The translations under genes and the position numbers were made by a program. From positions 1 to 64,000 of the forward strand of contig JAKFGP010000003.1 of the NCBI GenBank assembly GCA_021502835.1: 64,000 bases of DNA, in the 5' to 3' direction. The notes beneath the pieces were generated by a model. The model had not been told where the DNA came from. It was given only the letters and a program-made list of their open reading frames with translations, and ran no database searches. Positions within the stretch are counted from its first letter, which is position 1. Each line of letters opens with the position of its first letter. This document shows, piece after piece, positions 31,126-41,541 of this stretch. Source of the stretch: Streptomyces thinghirensis (GTDB lineage Bacteria > Actinomycetota > Actinomycetia > Streptomycetales > Streptomycetaceae).

Positions 31126-33567
31126 CTACGGCAGTTCCGGCAGATCCTCGGCGTACAGCAGGGTCAGGTCGTCCGTGCTGGGGTCGGAGACCTGGGCGAC
31201 CCGGCTCGCGTGCCGTTCCACCATCGCCTCGAACGTCTGACGGGCGGTACGGCCGTTGCCGAAGGCCGGGCCCTTGGGGATCGCCGTGAAGTACTTCGTC
31301 AGCGCCTCGGCCGCACCCGGCGCGAGCCGGTACTCGTGCTCGTCGGCCTGCTGCTCCACGATCCGCAGCAGCTCTTCGGGCGCGTAGTCGCCGAAGGTGA
31401 TGGTCCGTGAGAAGCGGGAGGCGACCCCGGGGTTGACGGACAGGAAGCGCTCCATCTCCGCCGTGTACCCCGCCACGATCACCACGACCGAGTCCCGCTG
31501 GTCCTCCATCAGCTTCACCAGCGTGTCGATGGCCTCCTTGCCGAAGTCGCGGCCCGCGTCCTCGGGGGAGAGTGCGTACGCCTCGTCGATGAACAGCACG
31601 CCGCCGTGCGCCCGCTGGAACGCCTCCTGGGTGCGGATCGCCGTGGAGCCGATGTGCTCGCCGACCAGGTCGACCCGGGACACCTCGACCAGGTGCCCCT
31701 TGTCCAGTACGCCGAGGGAGGCGAGGATCTCGCCGTACAGCCGGGCGACCGTCGTCTTGCCGGTGCCGGGGAGCCGGTGAAGACCAGATGGCGTTTGACC
31801 GACGCGGCCTTCAGGCCCGCCTGCTGCCGGCGCCGGCCCACCTCGATCATGTCGGTCAGGGCCCGGACCTCGCGCTCGACGCTGTCCAGGCCCACCAGCG
31901 CGTCCAGTTCGCCGAGTACGGCCTTGGACGTGCGGGGCCGGCTCCTGCGGCGCGGCGGCCGCGATCGAGGGCTCCTGCTCGGTGCTGCGCTGCCCGGGGA
32001 TCGAGCCCAGCAGGCCGGGGGGACTGGCTCACCGTCTGCACGACGGGCTCCGGGGGCGGAGGGCGGCGTCAGACCGCCGCTCTCGTCGCTGGTGCAGTCC
32101 TCGACGAGCGGACCGGAGTCGTACGCCATGTCCGGGCCACCGTCCGCGAACTCGTACCCGCCGCGCGCGCACCGCTCCGTACGGCACTTCCGCAGCGTCG
32201 TACGGCAGCCGTCGATCACGTGGAAGCCGTAGCCGGCGCTGCCGGTCACCCGGCAGTCGAGGAAGCTGCCGCGGCCGCCGGCCGACACGTAGACGCCCGC
32301 CTCCGAGGGGGAGTCGACCGTGCAGCGCTCGATGGTGGGGTCGGCGCCCTTGGTGACGATCACGCCGGTGCGGTTGCCGACCAGGGTGCAGTTGTTCAGG
32401 GTGCCGCCGCTGCCGTGGTCGCGGAACCAGGCGCCCGTGGCCGCGTCCCGGATGCGGCAGTCGTCGAGCTGCGCGGTGGCACCGTCGCTCACCGAGACCG
32501 CCGTGTTGCGCACCTGGGACAGGTCGCTGTCGACGACGTCCGCGCGCGAACCGCGATCCAGGACGAACAGCGCGTCCGGCACGTCGTGCACCCGGCAGGG
32601 AGTCGAGCACCGCGGTGGCGCCGTCGCTGATCCAGACCGCCGGATAGTCGCCGGTACTGTCGAAGATCTCGCACTGGTTGGCGTCCACCCGCGTACCCGG
32701 GTCCCACACCGACAGGCCGTTGCGGCCGAACTGCCGCACGGTGGTGCGGGTCAGGGTGAGGACGGAGCGGGACCGCAGGTCGACCGCGTTCTCCGGGATG
32801 TCGTGGATACGGCAGTCGGCGAGCGTGAGCACCGCGTCCGTGTCGAGCGTGACGCCGTCACCGGTGGTGCGGTGCACGTCGCAGTCGGTCAGGTGCGCGG
32901 TGGCCCGGCCGGTGACCTGCACGCCGCTGCCCCGCACCTCGTAGACCTCGCAGCCCACGGCCTCCAGCGAGGACCCCCTCACCCATGGCCGTCAGGCCGG
33001 AACCGGCGGCGTGGTGGACCCGGCAGCGCTCCAGCCGGGGTGTGCGCCGGAGCGCACCGCGACACCCGCCTGACCGGCCGAGACGACCTCGCACTCCTCG
33101 AACACGCCGCCCCCGCCGTCGAGAACGGCGATGCCGACACCGGCCGGGTTGTCGACGGTGCAACGCCGCACCGTCGGCCGCGCGCTGCCGCGCACCTCTA
33201 TCCCGGACGCGGAACGCGTGACCACCCGCAGGTCCAGCAGCTCCGGCGTGCCCTCCTCCACGAGCACCGCGGGCGCCGCCGCGTCCTGGCCCTCCACGTG
33301 CAGGTCCTGGATCACCGCCGAGGCGCGCACGGTCAGCGGAACGCCGTCGACCGGCGCGATCCGTACCGAACCCTGGGCGCCCTCGGGTCCGCGCAGAGTC
33401 ACCGACCGCTGGACGACGAGGTTCTCCCGGTAGGTCCCGGGGGCGACGGTGAGGACGTCACCGTCGGCCGCGGCCTCCAGGGCGGCGGCGAGCGATGCGT
33501 ACTCACCTGTGCGGCGCCGCCACCGCGAGGTACCGGTGTGCGTCACCTGGACCGTGCCCTGTGCCAT
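31126..33567 (-). CDS. Right-handed beta-helix / CbxX-type AAA+ ATPase fusion
   Basis: One protein of about 810 residues. ATG 33567 ([12 protein letters not shown]). Residues about 20-500 form a right-handed parallel beta-helix of short repeats ([80 protein letters not shown], and so on). A Pro-rich linker follows, then a CbxX/CfxQ-type AAA+ module: [20 protein letters not shown], Walker A GSPGTGKTT (one C missing near 31773), Walker [34 protein letters not shown] and sensor-2 region [20 protein letters not shown]. The AAA part resembles EccA/SpoVK-type ATPases. Function unknown. Frame breaks near 31775, 31935, 32020, 32600 and 32990. Confidence 0.85.
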
Positions 33568-33675
33568 GGCGTTGCTGTGCCCCCACCTCGTCGTACGCGG
33601 GTCGTCGCCGATTCGGTTCGGCCGGTCCACCGTAGCGTGCGCACAGGTGGTGAGTTGACCGGAGGCGGAAGCCCG

Positions 33676-34290
33676 TCAACTGCCCGCGCCGGTCCTGCCC
33701 CAGTCCGGGCCCGCCCGGTCCCACTCCCGCTCCCAACGGGCGTACCGGCGGCGGACCATGCGCCACACGACGATCCGCCGGCCGGCCTCGATCAGGGCCG
33801 CGGCCACGACGGCGGCGCCGAACCCGGCGAGCACGGCGTGCGTCGTCGCGGTCGCGGAGTCCAGTGGACGGGCCACCGTCCGGCCCTGTCCGTCCGTCCA
33901 GATGGCGAAGCGGTCGCCGGTCTCCGGGTCGTCGATGCTCGCCATGACGGGAGCCTCGTGTCTTGAGCCGTCCGGCGCGGTCCAGTCGGCGAGGACACGG
34001 CTGCGCAGCCCCCCGGCGGACACGCCGTCGGGGTCGACGGCTACCGGTGGACGCTCCAGAGCGCGGACGACGGTGGCCGTCACCCGGTGCCGGGACTCGT
34101 GCTGGTCGCGCACCGACCGCTGCATGGCGTCCTGCGCGGCGCCGCCCACGCGCGCGCCGACCAGGGGCGCCACGGACAGGATCAGCAGCAGTCCCGCCAG
34201 CGCCACCCACGCCTCGGCCAGGTCGGTCGCGCGGCACAGCGGATTGTGCCGCCAGCGCCAGAGCCCGCTGATCGCCCGCACGATCCGCAC
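33676..34290 (-). CDS. Rv1733c-like membrane protein
   Basis: An intact 204-residue protein of the Rv1733c type, a conserved actinobacterial membrane protein of unknown function. MRIVRAISGLWRWRHNPLCR leads to helix 1 AWVALAGLLLILSVAPLVGA, an outside loop (VTATVVRALERPPVAVDPDG, APVMASIDDPETGDRFAIWT), helix 2 THAVLAGFGAAVVAAALIEA and a basic tail with RRRYARWEREWDRAGPDWGR. The start RxWRWRxNPLxR pattern is a family hallmark. It lies upstream of the beta-helix/AAA gene on the same strand (108 bases between) and could share its promoter. Confidence 0.85.
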   Translation of the reverse strand: MRIVRAISGLWRWRHNPLCRATDLAEAWVALAGLLLILSVAPLVGARVGGAAQDAMQRSVRDQHESRHRVTATVVRALERPPVAVDPDGVSAGGLRSRVLADWTAPDGSRHEAPVMASIDDPETGDRFAIWTDGQGRTVARPLDSATATTHAVLAGFGAAVVAAALIEAGRRIVVWRMVRRRYARWEREWDRAGPDWGRTGAGS

Positions 34291-34361
34291 CCCCTTCCCT
34301 CTCGACGGGGCTCGCGGCCTGGTTTCTCATGAACGTCCCACGAAGCCCAACGTGCGGGCCG

Positions 34362-34382
34362 GGGGCCCGGTTCCCGGGCCCC
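34362..34382 (-). terminator. Hairpin terminator after MOSC gene
   Basis: GGGGCCCGG (34362-34370), loop TTC, CCGGGCCCC (34374-34382): a perfect 9-bp GC stem 41 bases downstream of the MOSC stop and upstream of the Rv1733c-like gene. No U tract, as usual in Streptomyces. Confidence 0.6.
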
Positions 34383-34423
34383 GCCGGTGTCCGGAACCCG
34401 ACCCCGCCCGGGGAAGCGGCACC

Positions 34424-35250
34424 TCACTCGATGATCCGCACCGGGTCACCGACCCGGATCGTGCCGTGGCCGACCGGGATCAGGTTCTGTCCGAAGACCA
34501 GCTTGCCGTCCACGCGGCGGTGCCGCCCGAGGCTGTGCAGGGGCTCCCGGCCACGCTCGGCGGTGCCCTGGTCGGTCGTCGTCACGACGCACCGCCCGCA
34601 CGGTTTGGCGACCCGGAAGTCGACCTCGCCGACGGCGACGCGTGACCAGCCGTCCTCGGCCCACGCGTCGGTGCCGGAGACGACCACGTTCGGCCGGAAT
34701 CGGTTCATGGGCAGCGGGCCCTCGTCGGCGTGCTCGCCCTCGGCGATCAGGGAGTTGAGGGCGTCGAGGGAGGCCGTGGCCGCGAGCAGCAGCGGAAAGC
34801 CGTCGGCGAAGGTGACGGTCTCGCCCGGGAGCGCGTACCTCGGGTCCACGGGCCGGCGCGTGGCCGGATCGTCCAGGTACACCAGTCGTACGTCCGCACC
34901 GAGGAAGGCGCTGCACCAAGCGTGCACGGCCTCCCCCTCCGCGGGGAGCGCCTCGACCTTGTCGCGGAAGATCTGCACTACAACCGTGCCCTCCGCGCGG
35001 GGGACCGGCACCGTGAGCGGCTCCCGGCCGGGGGCGGACAGCCGGACACCGCCGCCGGGCAGAAGCTCGGCGGCGGCCAGGGCGAGGCGCGGCTGCTGGC
35101 GTTGTGTGACGACCTTTCCCCGTCGTCGACCAGCATCCAGCGGCGGTCTCCGGTCAGCCCCCAGGGCTCCACGACGGCCTCCCGGAGCGCCAGGCTCCGA
35201 AACGCCTTGACCGGATGGACGTGGATCGACTGCAGCCGCGCGTTTCCCAT
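34424..35250 (-). CDS. MOSC-domain protein (molybdenum-cofactor sulfurase-like)
   Basis: A MOSC_N plus MOSC protein of about 275 residues, related to YcbX/mARC proteins that bind Mo-cofactor and reduce N-hydroxylated compounds or move sulfur. ATG 35250 gives MGNARLQSIHVHPVKAFRSL, ALREAVVEPWGLTGDRRWML, VDDG (MOSC_N). The MOSC part reads EGEAVHAWCSAFLGADVRLV, YALPGETVTFADGFPLLLAA, MNRFRPNVVVSGTDAWAEDG and KPCGRCVVTTTDQGTAERGR, with the conserved Cys in PCGRC. It ends GTIRVGDPVRIIE. One break near 35115 and perhaps another near 34985. Confidence 0.9.
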
Positions 35251-35292
35251 GAGGTCATCGTGCCAGGTGGCACCGACAACGCCGGGGACGGC

Positions 35293-35731
35293 TCAGTAGC
35301 CGCGGTACTGCTGCTGGTTGTACGGGTCCTGATACGGCGCCGGAGCCGGCCGGGGGCCGCGGGGCGCATCGCCTCGTATCCCGCGGGGCCGGGCGCGGCC
35401 GGGCGGTGCTGCTGCGGCTGCTGGGGGCCGGGGTAACCGCGCGGTGCGGTCGCCTGGTGCGGGATGTACGCGGCGGGGCCTGCTGCAGCGGGGCGGGCTG
35501 CGGCACCTGCTGCGGGTAGCCGTAGGAGGGCTGGGACGGGCCCGCCGGGAGGGCGGGCAGAGCCGACGGGAGCGCGGGCAGGTGGCTGCCCGGCGCGTCG
35601 TACGCGGCGGGGACCCGGATCGGGGCGATCTGCGGGGTGCCCCGCTCGGCCACGAGCGAGTCGTAGATCGGAGTGTCCGGGAAGGAGGCGGAGTAGTAGC
35701 CGCCGCCATAAGTGGAGCGGGGGGAGGTCAT
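35293..35731 (-). CDS. DUF6643-type Pro/Gln-rich protein
   Basis: A short low-complexity protein conserved in Streptomyces. ATG 35731 gives MTSPRSTYGGGYYSASFPDT, PIYDSLVAERGTPQIAPIRV and PAAYDAPGSHLPALPSALPA. A Pro/Gln/Tyr-rich tail includes QQVPQPAPLQQAP, YIPHQATAPRGYPGPQQPQQ and the end YQDPYNQQQYRGY. The N-terminal half fits the DUF6643 family (role unknown). Frame breaks near 35480, 35430 and 35350. It is divergent from the TerD gene. Confidence 0.75.
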
Positions 35732-36022
35732 GGCACATAAGTTAAGCCCACGATGTGCTGGTTGGGGAGACCGATAAGAGGGTTGTTTTCCGTGTCCGCA
35801 GTGACCTGGGATCCCCAATGCGAGCGAACTTGGCAAAAATAGGGCATCGCGAGACGTGATTTTGCGGTAAAGGCCGAGTTCCGGGCGGGTTACCGGCGGT
35901 TGGCCGGACGTCTTGCCGCACTCCTCGTCGGGAGCGGGCGGCGGGGGGAATAGGTTGGGCGCGGGAAACTTGGCGAACCGCCGGGACGCGGCCCGGTTCG
36001 GTGACACGTGATGGGGGCGGAC
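35732..36022. other. AT-richer divergent intergenic region
   Basis: No gene. GC is visibly lower than around it (for example TAAGTTAAGCCCACGATGTG at 35739-35758 and GATAAGAGGGTTGTTTTCC at 35773-35791). It separates the DUF6643 gene from the TerD gene and should hold both promoters, but I cannot fix the boxes. Confidence 0.5.
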
Positions 36023-37424
36023 ATGTCAATGTCGAAAGGATCGAACACCCCGGTGCCGACGACGGCGCTGCGGGTCGAACTGGGCTGGCGATCGGGCCCC
36101 GGCGTGCCCGACGCGGACGCCTCGGCCCTGCTCCTGGTGGGCGGGAAGGTACGTTCCGACGCGGACTTCGTCTTCTACAACCAGTCCGCGCACTCCTCCG
36201 GCGCGGTCCGCCACGAGGGCAAGCGGGCGGCCGGCGGCCGGGTGACCGACAGTCTGCTCGTCGACCTCGCGCGCGTGGAGCCCGCGATCGAGACCGTGAT
36301 CCTCGCGGCCTCCTCGGACGGTGGATCGTTCGGGAAGGTCCCCGATCTGTACATCGAGGTCCGCGACGCCGTGCGGAACACGGTGGCGGCGCGTTTCGAC
36401 AATCCGGGCGCGACCGTGGAGACGGCCTTCGTGCTCGGCGAGTTCTACCGCCGCCAGGGCGCCTGGAAGTTCCGTGCCGTCGGCCAGGGTTACGACAGCG
36501 GGCTGGAGGGCCTGGCCACGGACTACGGCATCTCGGTGGACGAGCCGCAGCAGACGGCCCCGGCCGCCCCGCCGGCGCCGCCCGCCCCCGCGGTCACAGC
36601 GCCGCCGGCACCCGCGGCCCCTCCCGTGACGCAGCCGCCCCCCTCCCGCGAAGCGCCCGGCCGCCGCCCCGCCTCCCGCGACGCAGCAGCCGGCCGCCGT
36701 CCCGTCGGCGCCCGCCGCGGAGCCGGTCCGTCTGACCAAGGTCACGCTCACCAAGGCGGCACCCTCCGTCTCGCTGACCAAGCAGGGCGGCACCTCAGGC
36801 GCCATGCGCGTCAACCTCAACTGGCAGGTGCGCAAGCAGTTCTCGGGCTGGGCCCGCAAGCTCGGCCGCCCGGTCGCTATGCACGACGACCTCGACCTCG
36901 ACCTGTGCTGCCTGTACGAACTCACCGACGGCAGCAAGGGAGTCGTCCAGGCCCTCGGCAACGCCTTCGGGTCCCTGCACCAGCCGCCGTTCATCCACCT
37001 CGACGGCGACGACCGCACCGGCGCCGTGACGAGCGGCGAGAACCTCACCGTCAACCTCGACCACAAGCAGTACTTCCGGCGCATCCTCGTCTTCGTCACC
37101 ATCTACGAGGGAGCGCGCTCCTTCGCCGACCTGCACGCCACGGTCACCCTCCAGCCGCAGTACGGCGCCCCGATCGACTTCTCGCTCGACGAGTGCACGG
37201 TTCCCTCCACGGTGTGCGCCCTCGCGCTGATCACCAACACCGGCAGCGACCTGGTCGTCCAGCGCGAGGCCCGCTACCTGGTGCCCGAACGCGGCGTGAG
37301 CCCCCAGCGAACGGTCGACTACGCCTACGGCTGGGGGCATGAACTGGACCCCCGGCCGGAAGTGAACCCCGCGGCCGGCGCGGGCGCTCAGCCCTCCTCG
37401 GGCACGGCGCCCGGACGGGTGTAG
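36023..37424 (+). CDS. Tandem TerD-domain protein
   Basis: A protein with two TerD (tellurium-resistance/stress, calcium-binding) domains joined by a Pro/Ala-rich linker, about 465 residues. The start is ATG 36023 ([20 protein letters not shown]); ATG 36011 in frame is also possible. Domain 1 has [22 protein letters not shown]..., [20 protein letters not shown] and the typical [20 protein letters not shown]. The linker covers about 36540-36720 with two breaks. Domain 2 begins [20 protein letters not shown] and holds [40 protein letters not shown] and [20 protein letters not shown]. TerD proteins bind Ca2+ through such acidic clusters. The stop overlaps the convergent hpnB-like gene by 37 bases. 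Confidence 0.92.
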
Positions 37425-38584
37425 GTGCGGCCCCTTCCAGGCCGCACCGCGCCCCTGTAGTGCTGCACCGCCGAGTCGACCGTCATCAGGAGGTACAGGA
37501 GCGCGGTGAACGGCAGCAGCGGAGCGAGCCACAGACCCTGCCGGTAGTACCGCAGCATCGGCACGTACGTCCCCGCCATCACCAGCCAGGAGGCGGCACC
37601 GAGCACGGCCGCCGCCGCACTCCCCGTCGCCGTGCCCGCGACCACCGACGCCGGCGGCACCAGATACACCAGCGCCAGGCCGGCGACCGTTCCGGCGAGC
37701 ACGAGCGGGTTGTGCCGCAGTTGCGCGTACGCGCTGCGCGAGACCATGCGCCACAGGTCGTGCAACCGCGGATACGGACGCACACTGTCCACCCGGTCGG
37801 CCAGGCCCAGCCAGATCCGGCCGCCGTCGCCCTTGACCGCCTGGGCGAGGGCCACGTCGTCGATGAGCGGCGTGCCGGATGGCGTCCGGGATCCGCGCCC
37901 GTTCGGCGGCCTCGGCGCGCAGCAGCACGCAGCCACCCGCGGCCGCCGCCGTTGCCCCTTCTCCGCCGATCCACCGGAACGGGTACAGCTGCGCGAAGAA
38001 GTAGACGAAGGCCGGCACCACGAGCCGCTCCCACACGCTCTCCACCCGCAACCGGGCCATCTGCGAGACGACGTCGAAACCGCCCGTGCGGGCGGCAGCC
38101 ACCAGCCGGCGCAGACTGTCCGGCGCGTGGGCGATGTCGGCGTCCGTCAGTAGCAGGTACTCGGGTTCACGCGCACGTGCCAGGTCGACGCCGTGCCGCA
38201 CCGCCCACAGCTTGCCCGTCCAGCCGGCGGGCGGCTCCCCGGGCGAGGCCACGGTGAGCGGCAGACCCTCGTGCCGCCGGGCCAGCTCGCAGGCCAGCTC
38301 ACCCGTGCCGTCCAGTGCTGCCGTCGTCGATCAGGAAGACCTCCGCCCGCCCCGGATAGTCCTGGGCCAGCAGCGGACGGCAGGCTCGCCGGCAGGACCG
38401 CCGCCTCGTCGCGCGCCGGGACGACGACGTGCACGGAGGGCCAGACGTCCGGGTTCCTCCCGGGCCGGCAGCCTGACGTCCGTGCGCGCCAGAAGAAGCC
38501 CCGGGCGAGCAGCAGCCACAGCCAGGCGGCGAGGGACAGGGCGGATACGGCGGTCACGGCGGAAGTCCACGCATCGGCGCTCAC
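37388..38584 (-). CDS. HpnB-like family 2 glycosyltransferase
   Basis: A membrane-anchored GT2 enzyme close to the hopene-associated HpnB group. GTG 38584 gives VSADAWTSAVTAVSALSLAA, WLWLLLARGFFW (N-terminal helix). The catalytic part has PSVHVVVPARDEAAVLPASL, TGKLWAVRHGVDLAR, YLLLTDADIAHAPDSLRRLV (DxD-like), AAAAGGCVLLRAEAAERARI, IDDVALAQAVKGDGGRIWLG and RMVSRSAYAQLRHNPLVLAG. C-terminal helices end with a basic tail [16 protein letters not shown]. About 395 residues. No other hopanoid gene lies nearby, so the acceptor is uncertain. Frame breaks near 38490, 38385, 38320 and 37880. Confidence 0.82.
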
Positions 38585-38638
38585 GTGCGCAGTCTGCCCT
38601 GCCGCGCCCGCAGCGGCCCATCGTCTATGGTGGGCCCG

Positions 38639-39428
38639 GTGAAGATCGCTCTCATGGACTCCGGAATCGGTCTGCTGGCGGCCACCGCCGCGGTACGGCG
38701 CCTGCGACCGGACGCCGATCTCATCCCTCTCCCTGGACCCCGACGGCATGCCGTGGGGACCGCTTGCACCACCGAGGACCTGACCGAGCGGGCCCTCGCC
38801 GTCGCCGAGGCCGCCGCCGCGCACCGTCCCGACGTCCTGATCGTGGGCTGCAACACCGCCACCGTGCACGCGCTGCCCGCACTGCGTGCCCGGCTGGAGC
38901 CCACGCTGCCGGTCATCGGCACCGTCCCGGCGATCAAGCCCGCCGCGGCCGGCGGCGGCCCCGTGGCGATCTGGGCCACGCCCGCCACCACCGGCAGCCC
39001 TACCAGCGCGGTCTCATCGAGGAGTTCGCCGGCGACGCGACGGTCACCGAGGTGCCGTGCCCGCGGGCTCGCCGACGCCGTCGAGCACGCGGACGAGGCC
39101 GCGATCACCGCGGCGATCGCCGCCGCGGCCCCCCTGACACCCGATGCGGTAACGACCGTCGTCCTGGGCTGCACCCATTACGAACTGGTCGCCGAACGCA
39201 TCCGCGCCGCCGTTCAGCGTCCCGGTGCCCCGCGCCTCGTCCTGCACGGCTCCGCCGGATGCCGTCGCCGCCCAGGCGCTGCGCCGGATCGGCGCCGCCC
39301 CCGACCCCGGGGGCCCCGGCCGAGGGCACCCCTCACCGTGCTGCTGGAGCGGACGCGAGGCACGCCGCCCGCGCCCGCGCTGGCTCTACGACGAGGGCGG
39401 CTCCTGCAACGGTCGCACCGCGCGCTGA
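38639..39428 (+). CDS. Glutamate/aspartate racemase-like protein
   Basis: A racemase of the Asp/Glu superfamily, two-cysteine acid-base type. GTG 38639 gives VKIALMDSGIGLLAATAAVR, RLRPDADLI. The two catalytic cysteines are visible in LIVGCNTATVHALPALRARL and TTVVLGCTHYELVAERIRAA. Between them lies PVIGTVPAIKPAAAGGGPVA. MurI starts F/I-D-S-G-x-G; here it is M-D-S-G-I-G, so this may be a second, non-cell-wall racemase. The C-terminus (39250-39428) is rearranged by errors. Frame breaks near 38730, 38755, 39000, 39065, 39255 and 39345. The start lies 54 bases from the divergent hpnB-like gene. Confidence 0.75.
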
Positions 39429-39506
39429 CCGGCGGGCACGCCCGGTCGGCCCAGTACGCTGCGCGACGAGGTACCCGCGCAGCGAAACGGCAGTAACCTC
39501 TTGTCC

Positions 39507-40051
39507 GTGAGGCATCGCCACGGCGAGACCACCCCCAGCCAGATGTTCTGGACCGGACGTGCCACCAACCGGGTCCAGTGGTTCCTGGCGCTCATCGGCG
39601 CCGCCTGCATGGCGTTCGGCATCGCGCTGGCCGTCGAGTCGGCCTGGGAGTCCGGCGTCGCCCCGCTGGCCATGGCGGTCGTCGGCTGCATCGCGGCGGG
39701 ACTGCTGGTCCTCTTCGGCACGCTGGCGTTCGTGCACGTCGCCCTGAGAGTCGACGAGGAATGCCTCGAAGTACGCTGCGGCCACATCGGGCGTGCCCCG
39801 TCGCCGCATCCCCCTCTCCGCACGTCGTGGGCGCCGAGTTCGCCCCGTGCGTCACCCCGCGCCACTGGGGCGGCTGGGGCTACCGCTGGCGGCCGGAGAA
39901 GGGCACCGCGGTCGTCGTGCGGCGCGGCGAGGGCGTGGTCCTGCGCCTGTGGGACGGCCACACCTTCACGATCACCGTGGACGACGCCGAAGCGGCCGTC
40001 CAGGTCATCAGGACCGACTGCGTCCCGAAGGCTCCCGGCGCGGCGCACTGA
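39507..40051 (+). CDS. Conserved two-helix membrane protein, unknown function
   Basis: GTG 39507 gives VRHRHGETTPSQMFWTGRAT, NRVQWFLALIGAACMAFGIA (helix 1), ESGVAPLAMAVVGCIAAGLL (helix 2) and VLFGTLAFVHVALRVDEECL. After one break near 39798 it reads SHVVGAEFAPCVTPRHWGGW, GYRWRPEKGTAVVVRRGEGV, VLRLWDGHTFTITVDDAEAA. It ends RTDCVPKAPGAAH. The tail (RHWGGWGYRW..GTAVVVRRGEG) resembles PH-like DUF3093/DUF3592-type domains. No function can be given. Confidence 0.7.
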
Positions 40052-40182
40052 GGCGCGCGAGGCCGCCCGGACCGTCACGCCCGGGCAGGCCACACAAGGC
40101 ACGCGCCCGGACGCGGTCACCGCGCGCAGCCCGGTGGCGCTCCGCGCCGGCCCGGCCTCTCCCCTTACCGGCATCGACGCGG

Positions 40183-40230
40183 CCGGCTTCACCGGCACCG
40201 AAGTACCCGGCTTCCCCGGCACCGAAGCAC
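40183..40230. repeat. Two 24-bp tandem units in intergenic DNA
   Basis: CCGGCTTCACCGGCACCGAA-type unit of 24 bases at 40183-40206 is followed at once by a second at 40207-40230, with 22 of 24 identical. It sits in the 296-base gene-free gap (40052-40347) between two convergent genes. The rest of that gap shows nothing I can name. Confidence 0.6.
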
Positions 40231-40347
40231 CGGGCCCTCACCGGGACATCCGGTCGCCCCGAGGTCGTACGCCGCTCGCCGGCGCCGGCGAATCGTCGAC
40301 GACGGGACGGGCCGTGGCAGAAGTCCCGCGAGGAGCCCCGCGCCCAC

Positions 40348-41403
40348 CTACACCGCGGTGAAGCTCAGCGCGTTGCCGACGGCGGCGATCGCCGCGAGGC
40401 CGGTGAGGGCCACGCCCGCGGTGAGGACGACCGGCGTGGGGCGCGACGAGCGCCACAGGGCGTACAGCATCCAGCCGAAGGCCGCGCCCAGCAGGACCAC
40501 GCCGACGACGCCCTGTTCGGCCGCCTGCTGCCACCCCGCCGAGTGGGGTCTGCCGTCGGTCACCGAGGACTGTGCGGCGGTCGGACTCAGCGACCCGAAA
40601 CGCCCTGGGCCCACACCGAGCGCGAGGTCCCCGCGCAGCAGGTCCAGCGCGTCGCCCCACAGCCGCACACGATGAGCGGTCAGCTGCCCCTCCAGGGATG
40701 CGGCCAGGCCGACCGGCAAAAGCTTCCCGAGGATCGCCCAGGTCAGGCCGGTCACCAGGCCCGCGGCCAGACCCAGCCCCGCGATCCCCGCACCACGGCG
40801 GCGCACGCGGCCCGCGGCGAGCGAGCACAGCAGCACCACCGCGCAGACGGCGCAGCCGACGGCCGAGCCCAGGGCAACCGCGGTCACGGCCGTCCCGGCG
40901 GCCAGCAACCGCAGCGCGACCCGCACGGCCGGTACCGGACTGGCCCAGGCCCCGCAGCACGCGGCGCCGGCCGACAGCGCCAGCAGGGCGGCGGTCGCGC
41001 CGGCGTATCCGAGCGGCGCGGTGATCCGGGGCCCGGGCGCGAGTGCGGGACGGCCACCGTCAGGGCGGCCCCGGCCAGCGCCGCGGCACCAGGGGCAGCG
41101 ACCGGAAGGAGCGCCCCCGCAGACCGCCCCGCGGCGTAACCGGCGGCCACGGCCAGCACCGCGAGCAGCACGCCCTCCGGGCGCCCGTCCCCGCGGCGGC
41201 CGTGATCAGCGACCAGGAGGCGCAGGCCCCGAGGATCACCACGCCCGCCGTGTCCGCACCGCTGCGTCTGTCGCCGTCCGCGTCCGGACCCGCCGCAGAC
41301 GTCGTCCCCCTCGAACCCACCGCGCCCCCGCCCGCGTCGCCCCCGACCTGACGGGCCCCGGCCGCCCGGCCGGCTCGGGCCGACGACTGAGGCTCCGGCA
41401 CAC
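40348..41403 (-). CDS. O-antigen-ligase-like membrane protein
   Basis: A multi-helix protein of the Wzy_C/O-antigen ligase type. GTG 41403 (VPEPQSSARAGRAAGARQVG) is the first start in the best frame and is not certain. Helices: TAGVVILGACASWSLITAAA, LLAVLAVAAGYAAGRSAGAL, VALGSAVGCAVCAVVLLCSL, GLVTGLTWAILGKLLPVG. The typical outer loop reads ALGVGPGRFGSLSP...GRPHSAGWQQAAEQGVVGVV. It ends NALSFTAV. Frame breaks near 41205 and 41035, and one near 40910. About 340 residues, rather short for the family. Substrate unknown, perhaps a surface polysaccharide. Divergent from lnt. Confidence 0.7.
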
Positions 41404-41541
41404 CGTAACGGCTGGTCGGTGGATTGTGGACAGCTCGGCACCCGGATGTGCCGAAACGATGCGGCACCGGCCGCCAGGGACCCCCGCGGCGCCCTCCGAC
41501 CGCGCTGTCGGCGGCGCGGTCACCCGCCGTACACTCCGGGG

